From positions 1 through 64,000 of the forward strand of contig JAICQQ010000017.1 of assembly GCA_025937785.1 (NCBI GenBank): DNA of 64,000 bases. The letters run 5' to 3'. The DNA comes from Polyangiaceae bacterium. Its GTDB lineage: Bacteria > Myxococcota_A > Polyangia > Polyangiales > Polyangiaceae. Within the stretch, counting starts at the first letter, position 1. Every line of letters starts with the position of its first letter. A program made the position numbers and the translations under genes. The notes under the pieces are model-generated. The model was given only the letters and a program-made list of their open reading frames with translations, was not told where the DNA came from and did not search any database. Below are positions 49,401 through 61,412 of the stretch, one piece after another.

Positions 49401-51165
49401 CGGCGACCTCGGTAAACTCGACAAGAAGAACCGCCTGGTACTGGTGGGACGCGCCAAGGACGTGATCGTCACGAGCGCGGGCGAGAACATCTACCCCGAC
49501 GATCTGGAAGCCCGGCTCGGCAAGGTGGACGACGTCGAAGAGTACTCGATTCTGGGCGTGCCCGACGGGCGCGGCGGAGAGCGCATCGCCTGCGTCGCGG
49601 TGCCCGCGGCGAGCGACGAGCTGTCACGTCAAGATCGCCACGAACGCGCAAAGCGTTCGCTCGAGAAGGCCTACAGCTCGCTCCCGCTCGTGGCGCGGCC
49701 CGCGATGACGACCGTTCAAGATGTCAAGTTGCCCCGCACCACGACGCGCAAGGTCAAGCGCAAGGAGCTCGCGCGGCTGCTCGAACGACTCGATGTCGCG
49801 GCCACGCAGCGCAGCCAGGAGTTGAGCCACACCGACAACGTCGAGGCGACCGTGCGCGCGGCGATCGGGACCATCACCCGCCGCCAGCCGGCGCAGATCC
49901 AACCCAGCATGACGCTGCGCGGCGACCTGGCGTTCGACTCGCTGATGGCGCTCGAGCTTTTGGTAGCGCTCGAGGCCAAGCTGGAGCGCACGCTGGACGC
50001 CGAGAAGCTGCAAGATTGCAACACGGTCGGCGAAATCGAAAGCTTCCTGCGCGCGAGCAAGCGCAGCCTCGTGCGCTCTGTCACGCAGAGCATCGAAGCC
50101 GAAGAGAGCATCGAGCTTTCACTGCCGCCGCAGCTGCGCGACGCGGCCATGCACTGGATGGGGGTCGCCCAACACGGCTTCTACGATCGGGTGCTCTCCA
50201 CCACGGTGACCGGCCGCGCCTTCATTCCGCACAACAAGAACACGCTGGTGGCGGCCAATCACCAGAGCCACCTCGACATGGGGTTGGTGAAGTACGCGCT
50301 CGGCAGCTACGGCCAAGATCTGGTTTCGCTTGCCGCCCAGGACTACTTCTTCGAAGGCAACCGCTGGCGCAAGGCGTACTTCGAAAACTTCACGAATCTG
50401 GTGCCCATGGCCCGTGGCAACTCGCTGCGTCAGGCGCTGCGCCAGGCCGGCGGTCTCTTGGAAGCGGGCAAGACCGTGCTGATCTTCCCCGAGGGCACGC
50501 GCAGCCCCGACGGCCAGCTCGGCGAGTTCAAGAGCGCTGTCGGGCACCTCGCGCTCCACCACAAGATCGACATCCTGCCGGTTTGGCTGGGCGGTACCCA
50601 CGCGGCGCTGCCCAAAGGGGCGAGCGTGCCGCGTCGCCGCGACGTGACTGCGCGGATTGGGCCACCCCTGCGCTACGAGGAGCTGAAGCGATTGACCCAG
50701 GGCATGCGCATGGCCGACGCCTCCCGAGCGGTCGCGCGGCTGACCGAGAAGGCCGTCCGCGCGCTGAGCACGGGCGGTGTCTTCGACACCAGAGATTTCA
50801 CGCCCGACGACATGCGCTTGGTCAGCGAGCTGCCCCCGGAAACACTCGAACCCGTGTTCGAGGAGCTCAAGGGGCGCTTCGTGGCGGGCAGCGTCAAGCA
50901 GCCCGTCAGCTACTACTTTTCGCTCGGCGACTCCGAGCGCTGGACGGTGCGCATCACGCCCGAGCTATGCGAAGTGTATCCCGGCAAGGTGATCAACCAG
51001 GCGGACTGTGTGTTGAAGACGTCTCCGGACATCTTCACGCGCATCGTACGGGAGTCGTACACCCCGTCGCCGCAGGAGTTCATCAGCGGTATGGTGAAGA
51101 GCAACAACGTGGGCTTGCTGCTGACGTTTCAGAAGGCCTTCCAGCTGCACCAAGGGAGTAATTGA
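46486..51165 (+). CDS. elbD: ElbD-like multidomain enzyme: fatty acyl-CoA reductase, AMP-ligase, ACP, acyltransferase, SCP2
   Basis: 1559 aa, GTG start after gggaggg. Domains in order: NAD(P)-binding fatty acyl-CoA reductase (GGTGFLGK at about 33, TYTYTKSIGE for the YxxxK); an acyl-CoA-synthetase-type AMP-ligase (TSGTTGTPKGVML at about 720); a carrier-protein domain with FDSLMALELL (about 1150); a PlsC-like acyltransferase (NHQSHLDMG at about 1257, FPEGTRSPDG at about 1333); and an SCP2-like C-terminus (from about 1440). This architecture matches ElbD, which makes vinyl-ether lipids in Myxococcus and Stigmatella. It probably reduces acyl chains to alcohols and transfers acyl groups in ether-lipid synthesis. 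Confidence 0.85.
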   Translation: MSSESALSKTQNGRRPPLEVARLLTGKKLVVIGGTGFLGKVWWGFLLARFPEFAHMYLVVRSKEGQSAEQRFWEKIATSEVLVPLREQYGQHFEAFLRQKVTPIVGDVAHPFCGLSPELRDDLRGGVAAVVNAAGVVDFDPPLDEALDVNAFGVQNLVQLARDLGDVPLLHTSTCYVAGSHTGPIEEIDPREFPFPRADELERSHWDPDREIAECLDVIEQARHRASDAFRQSRFLDEAKQNLKDKGEPARGAVLDAEVARVKRKFVEGQLSGMGMERAQFWGFPNTYTYTKSIGEQIIASSGLPYTIVRPAVVESTMEFPFPGWNEGINTSAPLIFIVRQGGLQIPGSDNVLDVIPCDMVAGAMTLALAELIEGTAPAVYQAASSDSNPCSMRRFFELTGLYKRRYYRRTGKGGPLLSFLQSHYESALLDKAAFESIGPMTIAKGARALSGLLKSVGAGPLAPVTRPTAKAIDSFADQQQRVGKILGVFVPFTAQYDYRFRCDNTRAAFARLGEHEKRLINWTPEAINWREWFMDVHIPALERHVFPEIDKRLERPLKAPRRHETLVALLDEMADRYELAVALQRTEVDGLSRISFRQWRDLSMACATRLRAAGVERGDRVLLAGSNHPAWPVAFFGILFAGATVVPLESGVDAAVAENLARASKARLFLADAEVKARVRSRLEGLVQFGELTDVLHGQGDPTEPVWPASEDVAALIYTSGTTGTPKGVMLSHGNLTALIASLAPLFPLRKGDRILSVLPLHHTFELTCGMLLPLSRGARVIYLDELNAERLEYGLKAGRITGLIGVPALWEMLERRITNKVAEHGSLASHVFDYAVELNQSLGKNLGVDVGRVLFGPVHQGLGGHLRFMVSGGAALPEATQKKFAGLGMHLAEGYGLTEASPVLTVALAKPGSPAGQVGKAIPGVEIRIDKPNAEGVGEVLARGPNVMLGYADNPEATAQSIDEDGWLHTGDLGKLDKKNRLVLVGRAKDVIVTSAGENIYPDDLEARLGKVDDVEEYSILGVPDGRGGERIACVAVPAASDELSRQDRHERAKRSLEKAYSSLPLVARPAMTTVQDVKLPRTTTRKVKRKELARLLERLDVAATQRSQELSHTDNVEATVRAAIGTITRRQPAQIQPSMTLRGDLAFDSLMALELLVALEAKLERTLDAEKLQDCNTVGEIESFLRASKRSLVRSVTQSIEAEESIELSLPPQLRDAAMHWMGVAQHGFYDRVLSTTVTGRAFIPHNKNTLVAANHQSHLDMGLVKYALGSYGQDLVSLAAQDYFFEGNRWRKAYFENFTNLVPMARGNSLRQALRQAGGLLEAGKTVLIFPEGTRSPDGQLGEFKSAVGHLALHHKIDILPVWLGGTHAALPKGASVPRRRDVTARIGPPLRYEELKRLTQGMRMADASRAVARLTEKAVRALSTGGVFDTRDFTPDDMRLVSELPPETLEPVFEELKGRFVAGSVKQPVSYYFSLGDSERWTVRITPELCEVYPGKVINQADCVLKTSPDIFTRIVRESYTPSPQEFISGMVKSNNVGLLLTFQKAFQLHQGSN

Positions 51166-52172
51166 TGGCCCGGTACTGGGTAGGCGGCGCGACCGGATTT
51201 CTCGGATCGCACCTGGCAAGGTTGCTCCAGGCTCGCGGCCACGAGGTGGTGGGTGTGTCCCGGTCCGGTGGCAGCCTGGGCTCGCTCGAGCTCGCGGCGG
51301 TCGACGTGCTCGACCCCGAACGAGTGCGCGAGAGCGCCCAGGGTTGCGACGGCGCTTTCCTGGCGACGGGCCTGGTGACCCGCGATCGGGAGGCCGCCGA
51401 GGAGCTCCACCGCCTGCACGTCGTCGGCACGCGCTCGGCGCTACAGGGGCTGCGCGCGGCCGGAGTGCGGCGAACGGTCGTCGCCAGCACCAGCGGCACC
51501 ATCGCGGTCGGCAAAGATCCGAAGCGCATCTTCGATGAGCGCGACGACCCCCCGCTCGAGCTCATCGCGTCGTGGCCGTACTACCGCTCCAAGCTCTTCG
51601 GTGAGTCCGAGGCGCTCGACGCCAACGGCCCCGACTTCGAGGTCGTCATCGTCAACCCGAGCCTGCTCCTGGGCCCGGGCGACATCCGCGAATCATCCAC
51701 CGGCGACGTGCGCCGCTTCCTCGAGCGCTCGATCCCCGCCGTGCCGAGCGGCGGCATGGCCTTCGTCGACGTGCGCGACGCAGCGCTCGGCATGTGGCTC
51801 GCGTTCGAGCGCGGCCAGGCGGGCGAGCGCTACCTGCTCAACGCGAAGAACCTGACGATCGCGGCGTTCTTGCAACGATTATCGCGGTTGACCGGCGTGA
51901 AAGCCCCGCTGCTCCGGCTGCCGAAACATCGCGAGTTCGCCCTGCAGCTGAACCAGGTGTTCAACAAGGCCGTGCGCGCCATCGGCGGCGAGCCGCCTGT
52001 CGACGAAATCAGCGTCGAGATGTCCCAGTACTTTTGGTACTGCGACAGCGCCAAAGCCCAGGAAGACCTCGGCTGGCAGCCGCGCGACCCGGGCGAAACC
52101 CTGCGCGACACGGTGTTCGACCTGGTCGAGCGCGGAGTGGTGCCGGATTTCCGCAAGCGCCGCGCGTCGTGA
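51165..52172 (+). CDS. NAD-dependent epimerase/dehydratase (extended SDR)
   Basis: 335 aa. Its ATG overlaps the ElbD-like stop, with agggag upstream. Rossmann motif GATGFLGSHLARLL is at the N-terminus, and the YxxxK is YYRSKLFGE. Extended SDRs of this type act on lipid or sugar intermediates; next to an ElbD-like enzyme a role in reduction or dehydrogenation of an ether-lipid intermediate is the natural inference. Confidence 0.82.
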   Translation: MARYWVGGATGFLGSHLARLLQARGHEVVGVSRSGGSLGSLELAAVDVLDPERVRESAQGCDGAFLATGLVTRDREAAEELHRLHVVGTRSALQGLRAAGVRRTVVASTSGTIAVGKDPKRIFDERDDPPLELIASWPYYRSKLFGESEALDANGPDFEVVIVNPSLLLGPGDIRESSTGDVRRFLERSIPAVPSGGMAFVDVRDAALGMWLAFERGQAGERYLLNAKNLTIAAFLQRLSRLTGVKAPLLRLPKHREFALQLNQVFNKAVRAIGGEPPVDEISVEMSQYFWYCDSAKAQEDLGWQPRDPGETLRDTVFDLVERGVVPDFRKRRAS

Positions 52173-52176
52173 CCCG

Positions 52177-53649
52177 ATGACCGACCCGGCACAGGACGAA
52201 CCCCAAGTCACGCTCGCGGAGTGTCGGCGCGCCGTCGTCTGTTTGGAGGCACTGGTTCGGGACGCGGACCTGCTGGCAGAGCTACCGCCCGACGAGTGGA
52301 AGCGGCTGATCATCGCTGCCGGGCGCCTTTCACGGCCTGCGCCGGAGGACAAGCGCCGCGTGACCAAGGCGTTCCGGCGCTTCCGAAAGCGTAGCCAGCT
52401 CCAGAACGATCGCGAAGCGCGCTCGAGCGCGCAGATCCGTGAGGCACGCGTGGCGCAGCCCAGCGCGAGCGGCGTGTACGTGCTGCCCAGCTCCGAGCGG
52501 CCCAGCGAGGTCCCGCCACGCCGGTTACGCAAGCCGCGCGCCTGTTACGTGTGCAAGGCGCCTTTCACGGAGCTGCACTTCTTCTACGATTCGATGTGCC
52601 TGGGCTGCGCCGAGCACAACTACCAGAAGCGCACGCCGCAGGGCTCGCTCGCCGGCCGCACGGCGCTGGTGACGGGCGCGCGCATCAAGATCGGGTACCA
52701 CATCACGCTGATGTTGCTGCGCGCCGGTGCGCGCGTGATCGCGACCTCCCGCTTTCCGCAAGATGCCGTGCTTCGCTACTCCGAGGAACGCGACTTCGAC
52801 GTTTGGAAGGACCGGCTTGCTCTGTATGGACTCGATCTGCGTCACTGCCCGAGCGTCGAAGCCTTTGCCGATCACGTGGCGAGCACCAGCGATCGACTCG
52901 ACCTGCTCATCAATAACGCAGCGCAGACCATCCAGCGGCCGGTGCAGTACTACGCGGCGCTGCTCGACCGCGAGCGCGAACCGCTCGCGCGCCTGCTGCC
53001 GGCGCAAAAGGCGCTGCTGGCGGGCCACGCTGGCCTGGTGAAGAGCGACGCCTTCTCAGCGCGGGCGCTGGCCCCGCTGGCGGAGGTCGGGAGCGAGCAC
53101 GACGCCCAGGCCTTCCCCCGCGGGCGCTTCGACGACGACGGCAATCAGCTCGACCTGCGCCCGATGAACAGCTGGCGCCTGCGCGCCGAGGACGTCCAGA
53201 CGCCCGAATTGCTCGAGGTGCACCTGGTCAACGCGATCTCTCCCTTCATTCTCGTGTCGCGGCTCCATGCGCTGATGCTGAGGACCGACAATCGCGACAA
53301 GCACGTGGTGAACGTTTCCGCGATGGAGGGCTGCTTCTCGCGCAATACCAAGACCGAGAAGCATCCGCATACGAACATGGCCAAGGCCTCGCTGAACATG
53401 CTCACCCGCACCTCCGCCGCGGACTTCGCTCAGAAGGGCATCTTCATGAACTCGGTGGACACGGGCTGGGTCACCGACGAAGACCCGCACGTGCACGCCA
53501 TGCGCAAGCGTCACGAGGACGACTTCCATCCTCCGCTGGATGCCATCGACGGCGCCGCGCGCGTCGTCGACCCGATTTTCACAGGTTACGCGACGGGTGA
53601 GCACCCCTTCGGAAAGTTCTTCAAGGACTACTTCCCGAGCCAGTGGTAA
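52177..53649 (+). CDS. SDR oxidoreductase with N-terminal zinc ribbon
   Basis: 490 aa. Residues 1-110 are a helical charged region, followed by a Cys4 zinc ribbon (CYVCKAPF ... CLGCAEHN). The rest is a short-chain dehydrogenase: TALVTGARIKIGYH, LDLLINNAA, VVNVSAMEG. The usual catalytic Tyr of YxxxK is Thr here (TNMAKASL), so activity may be altered or lost. It starts 4 bp after the epimerase and probably belongs to the same operon. Confidence 0.8.
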   Translation: MTDPAQDEPQVTLAECRRAVVCLEALVRDADLLAELPPDEWKRLIIAAGRLSRPAPEDKRRVTKAFRRFRKRSQLQNDREARSSAQIREARVAQPSASGVYVLPSSERPSEVPPRRLRKPRACYVCKAPFTELHFFYDSMCLGCAEHNYQKRTPQGSLAGRTALVTGARIKIGYHITLMLLRAGARVIATSRFPQDAVLRYSEERDFDVWKDRLALYGLDLRHCPSVEAFADHVASTSDRLDLLINNAAQTIQRPVQYYAALLDREREPLARLLPAQKALLAGHAGLVKSDAFSARALAPLAEVGSEHDAQAFPRGRFDDDGNQLDLRPMNSWRLRAEDVQTPELLEVHLVNAISPFILVSRLHALMLRTDNRDKHVVNVSAMEGCFSRNTKTEKHPHTNMAKASLNMLTRTSAADFAQKGIFMNSVDTGWVTDEDPHVHAMRKRHEDDFHPPLDAIDGAARVVDPIFTGYATGEHPFGKFFKDYFPSQW

Positions 53650-53659
53650 GCTCGCCGCC

Positions 53660-54148
53660 ATGGCGAACCCGGCCATGCCCGCGCGAGTCCAACTGATCAA
53701 CCAGCTGCTGCTCGACCGCGTCCGGGCGCGCGCTGAGGCCTCGCTGCGGGGCCGCGTGAATCACAACTTCCACTCGGGTCCCGACGACAACCCGCATCGC
53801 TTCCTCAACGCCCTCACGCGCGGCAGCTATTGTGCGCCGCACCGTCATGCAGCACCGCCCAAGGCGGAGAGCTTCCTCGTGCTCAGTGGCGAGGTGCTCG
53901 TGGTCATTTTCGGCGATCAGGGCGAGATCCTGGAGCGGCACGTGCTAGGCCGCGCCGGGCTCCGAGGCATCGACATCCCGCCCGGTGTGTGGCACACGAT
54001 CACGGCGGTTTCCCTTGCGGCCGTTTGTTACGAAGTCAAACCAGGCCCGTGGGATCCGGAGAACGATAAAGAGTTCGCCCCGTGGGCGCCTCGCGAGGGC
54101 GATCCCCTGGCCCTGGCCACGCTGGTAGGTTGGCTGGGTGATCTCTAA
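53660..54148 (+). CDS. WbuC-like cupin metalloprotein
   Basis: 162 aa from the ATG at 53660. RVNHNFHSGPDDNPHRFLNAL and GSYCAPHRHAAPPKAESFLVLSGEV carry the cupin His pair and Glu, and PPGVWHTITA supplies the third His. WbuC-family proteins are cupins first noted near O-antigen loci; their reaction is not firmly known. It follows the SDR after 10 bp and ends the operon. Confidence 0.82.
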   Translation: MANPAMPARVQLINQLLLDRVRARAEASLRGRVNHNFHSGPDDNPHRFLNALTRGSYCAPHRHAAPPKAESFLVLSGEVLVVIFGDQGEILERHVLGRAGLRGIDIPPGVWHTITAVSLAAVCYEVKPGPWDPENDKEFAPWAPREGDPLALATLVGWLGDL

Positions 54149-54519
54149 GGGTTCGTCGCTCTACCCGCGGTGCCGCCATCAGGTAGATGACGGCTGGCCC
54201 AGCGTGCCCACGGGGCGTAGCAGTAATGCCCTGATCGTGTGCGCCGGTCGCTGCGACCTCCCCGGCCAGTCGGTTTAGGGAACCGTTAGCGGCGCTCACA
54301 ATCTGCTGTCGGCTTGCGCTCAAGTCGGCGCGAGGTGAGCCTTCATCGAACCCACCCGGCGCGCAAACCGTGGTTGGTGCTCGAGAAGGAGCATGATAGA
54401 TTGCGTGCGCGGGGGTGATCTCACCGAGAGCTCATCCGTCGTCGTCAGATCACCAGACGTGAGCCGAGCACACGCCTGATCCTCTCTGTTTTACAGTCCC
54501 CTGCTTGACGAGTTTTCTG
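54149..54519. other. Intergenic region before the OmpA gene
   Basis: About 370 bp, no gene seen. It contains a possible sigma-70-type promoter (54374-54402) and probably the terminator of the upstream operon, although no clear hairpin with a T tract is visible. Confidence 0.5.
54374..54402 (+). promoter_or_regulatory. Possible sigma-70-type promoter for the OmpA operon
   Basis: ttggtg (54374-54379) and tagatt (54397-54402) with a 17-bp spacer, about 120 bp upstream of the start at 54520. A weak match, listed only because it is the best candidate in the gap. Confidence 0.25.
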
Positions 54520-56267
54520 ATGAACCGACTACTCCCTCTCGTGCCCTTCACCCTGCGCTCGCTGTGTCTGGGACTCGTCTTGGGCGCGCTTTTGCTGGTC
54601 CTGGCACCGCGTCGAGCCTACTCGCAGACCGAAGGCTTCGCGCTGAACCGTTACAATCCAGCCGAGGCCGGTAGCGATTGGTTCGCGGCGGACACGCTCG
54701 ATCTTCGCGGCAGCGGGCGCCCCTCGTTCATGGTCCTCGGCGACTACGCCTACAAGCCGCTGGTGCTGTACGACGACGACGGAGATGAGCAAGAAGCCAT
54801 CATCAAGGACCAGCTCTACCTCTACGCGGCCGTCTCCTTGAACCTGTTCGATCGGCTGCGCTTGGCGGTGAACATGCCGTTCGTGCTCACGAGCAACGGG
54901 TCCGATGTAGTCGTGGATGGAGAACAGTTCGACGGCACCCGATCGAGTGCCACGGGCGATTTACGTTTGGGCCTCGACCTTCGACTGTTGGGTGAGTTCA
55001 GGAGCCCCTTCACTCTGGCGCTAGGGGGGCAGGTCTTCGTGCCCACGGGGGACCCCGCGGCGTTCACCGGTGACGACGGCGTTCGAATCAGACCCAGGTT
55101 GATGGCCGCGGGTGAGGTCAGCTGGTTTTCCTACTCGGCAGAAGTGGGCGTCCAGTACCGCGCGCAAGACGAGGGCTTCGCGGGAACACCTACGGGTAAC
55201 GAGGCACTGTTTGCCGCTGCCGCAGGCCTGCGCCTGGCGGACGGTCGCCTCCTCTTGGGGCCGGAAGCTTATGGCTCCACGGTGGTGGAAGGGGGCGAAG
55301 CGTTCGAACGCCGAACGACGTCCATCGAGCTGATATTTGGCGGCCACTATCGACTGAAATCGGGCTTCAGCGTGGGTTTGGGGGTTGGGCCGGGGCTGAC
55401 TCGTGGCATCGGCACTCCGAAGGTGCGCGGCCTGTTCTCCCTCGGTTGGACCCCGCCCATCGAGCCGCCTCCTCCCCCCAAAGAATCCGACTCCGACGGC
55501 GACGGCATCCTGGATCGAAAGGACGCCTGTCCCGACGAGCCGGGGGAGCCGAACGACGATCCGAAGAAGCACGGCTGCCCGCCGCCTGCCGACAGAGACG
55601 GCGACGGCATTCTCGATGTCGACGACGCCTGCCCCGACGAGCCTGGCGTCGCCTCCGACGATCCGAAGAAGCACGGCTGTCCGATTCGCGACAAAGACGG
55701 CGACGGCATCGTCGACGACGAGGACGCCTGCCCTGACGAGCCCGGTGAGCCCAACGACGATCCCGCCAAGAACGGCTGCCCACCGCCGCCTGACCGGGAC
55801 GGCGACGGCATTCTCGATGCCGATGACGCCTGCCCCGACGAGCCGGGCCCGCGCAGCGATGTTCCCGGGAAGAACGGCTGTCCGCGCGTCATCGTGAAGG
55901 ACAAGGAGATCGTGATCCTCGAGCGGGTCGAGTTCGACACCGGCAGGGCGACGATTCGCCCTGAAAGTGACGGTATCCTGCAGGCCGTTGCGGATGTGCT
56001 CCAGGCACATCCCGAGATAGAGCGGGTCGCCGTGGATGGGCACACGGACAACAGGGGTGGGGCTCTGCTCAATCGCAACCTGAGCAAGGGTCGCGCAGCC
56101 GCGGTAGTGAAGTGGCTGGTCGATCACGGCATCGACGCTTCACGGCTCGAGTCGCGCGGATTCGGGCCGGACAAGCCGCGCGAGTCCAACGACACCGAGG
56201 AAGGGCGCCAGAACAACCGGCGCGTAGAGTTCCAGATCTTGAAGCGTAGCGAGAAGGACGGTGAACC

Positions 56268-56271
<4 letters not shown>
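54520..56271 (+). CDS. OmpA-family outer-membrane protein with thrombospondin type 3 repeats
   Basis: 583 aa from the ATG at 54520. A signal peptide (hydrophobic stretch ending RRAYSQ) is followed by a beta-rich region of ~270 residues that may be a membrane barrel, a Pro-rich hinge, four calcium-binding type 3 repeats (DRDGDGILDVDDACPDEPG-type, codons 55490-55890), and a C-terminal OmpA peptidoglycan-binding domain (VEFDTGRATIRPES ... VDGHTDNRG ... RQNNRRVEF). It overlaps the next gene by 4 bp (ATGA), so the two surface proteins are co-expressed. Confidence 0.88.
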
Positions 56272-60893
<4,622 letters not shown>

Positions 60894-61013
60894 CGAGGCG
60901 ACTCGTTGCTTCGCCGCCTTCGGCACCCGCGCTCGGTCAGGCGAGGCTGGTGGGCTCGACAGCGACCATCTCGACCATTGGGCGGGGCGACACAGGTCGA
61001 GGAACTCGCTCGG

Positions 61014-61412
61014 TCAGCGCGTGGGTACCCGAGCCCCGTTGAGCCACTGGCGCACTGCGCTCACGAAGGCGGGCCCCGTGGTGCTTTTGGAGATGAAGCC
61101 GTCGGCGCCGCTCTGACGTGCGTCTTCCTGCAGCTGCGCTGCAGCGCGGCTCGAGTAGAGCAGGATGGGGCAACCGGGGGGGGCGTGCTGCCGCCCGAGC
61201 TCGACGAGCTTGGTGCCGTTCACCGTCCCCAGGCCGACGTCGAGCAGGATCAATGCCGGGCGCGCTTCGCGCGTGGCGCGGATGAAGCCGAACGGGCTGT
61301 TGAGCGCCACTACCGTGACGCCGACGGTCGCGAGCGTATGCTTGACTGCCTCGCAGGCGACTTCACTGTCATCGACCACGAGTACAGTCGGGGCCGTGGC
61401 TGCGGCGGTCAC
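61014..61412 (-). CDS. Single-domain response regulator
   Basis: 132 aa, one receiver domain only: VVDDSE near the N-terminus, the phosphoacceptor in LILLDVGL, and the Lys in FISKS. No output domain, so it probably passes phosphate or binds a partner (CheY/Spo0F-like). Its start overlaps the stop of the hybrid kinase by 4 bp, so the kinase is its likely donor. Confidence 0.88.
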   Translation of the reverse strand: MTAAATAPTVLVVDDSEVACEAVKHTLATVGVTVVALNSPFGFIRATREARPALILLDVGLGTVNGTKLVELGRQHAPPGCPILLYSSRAAAQLQEDARQSGADGFISKSTTGPAFVSAVRQWLNGARVPTR

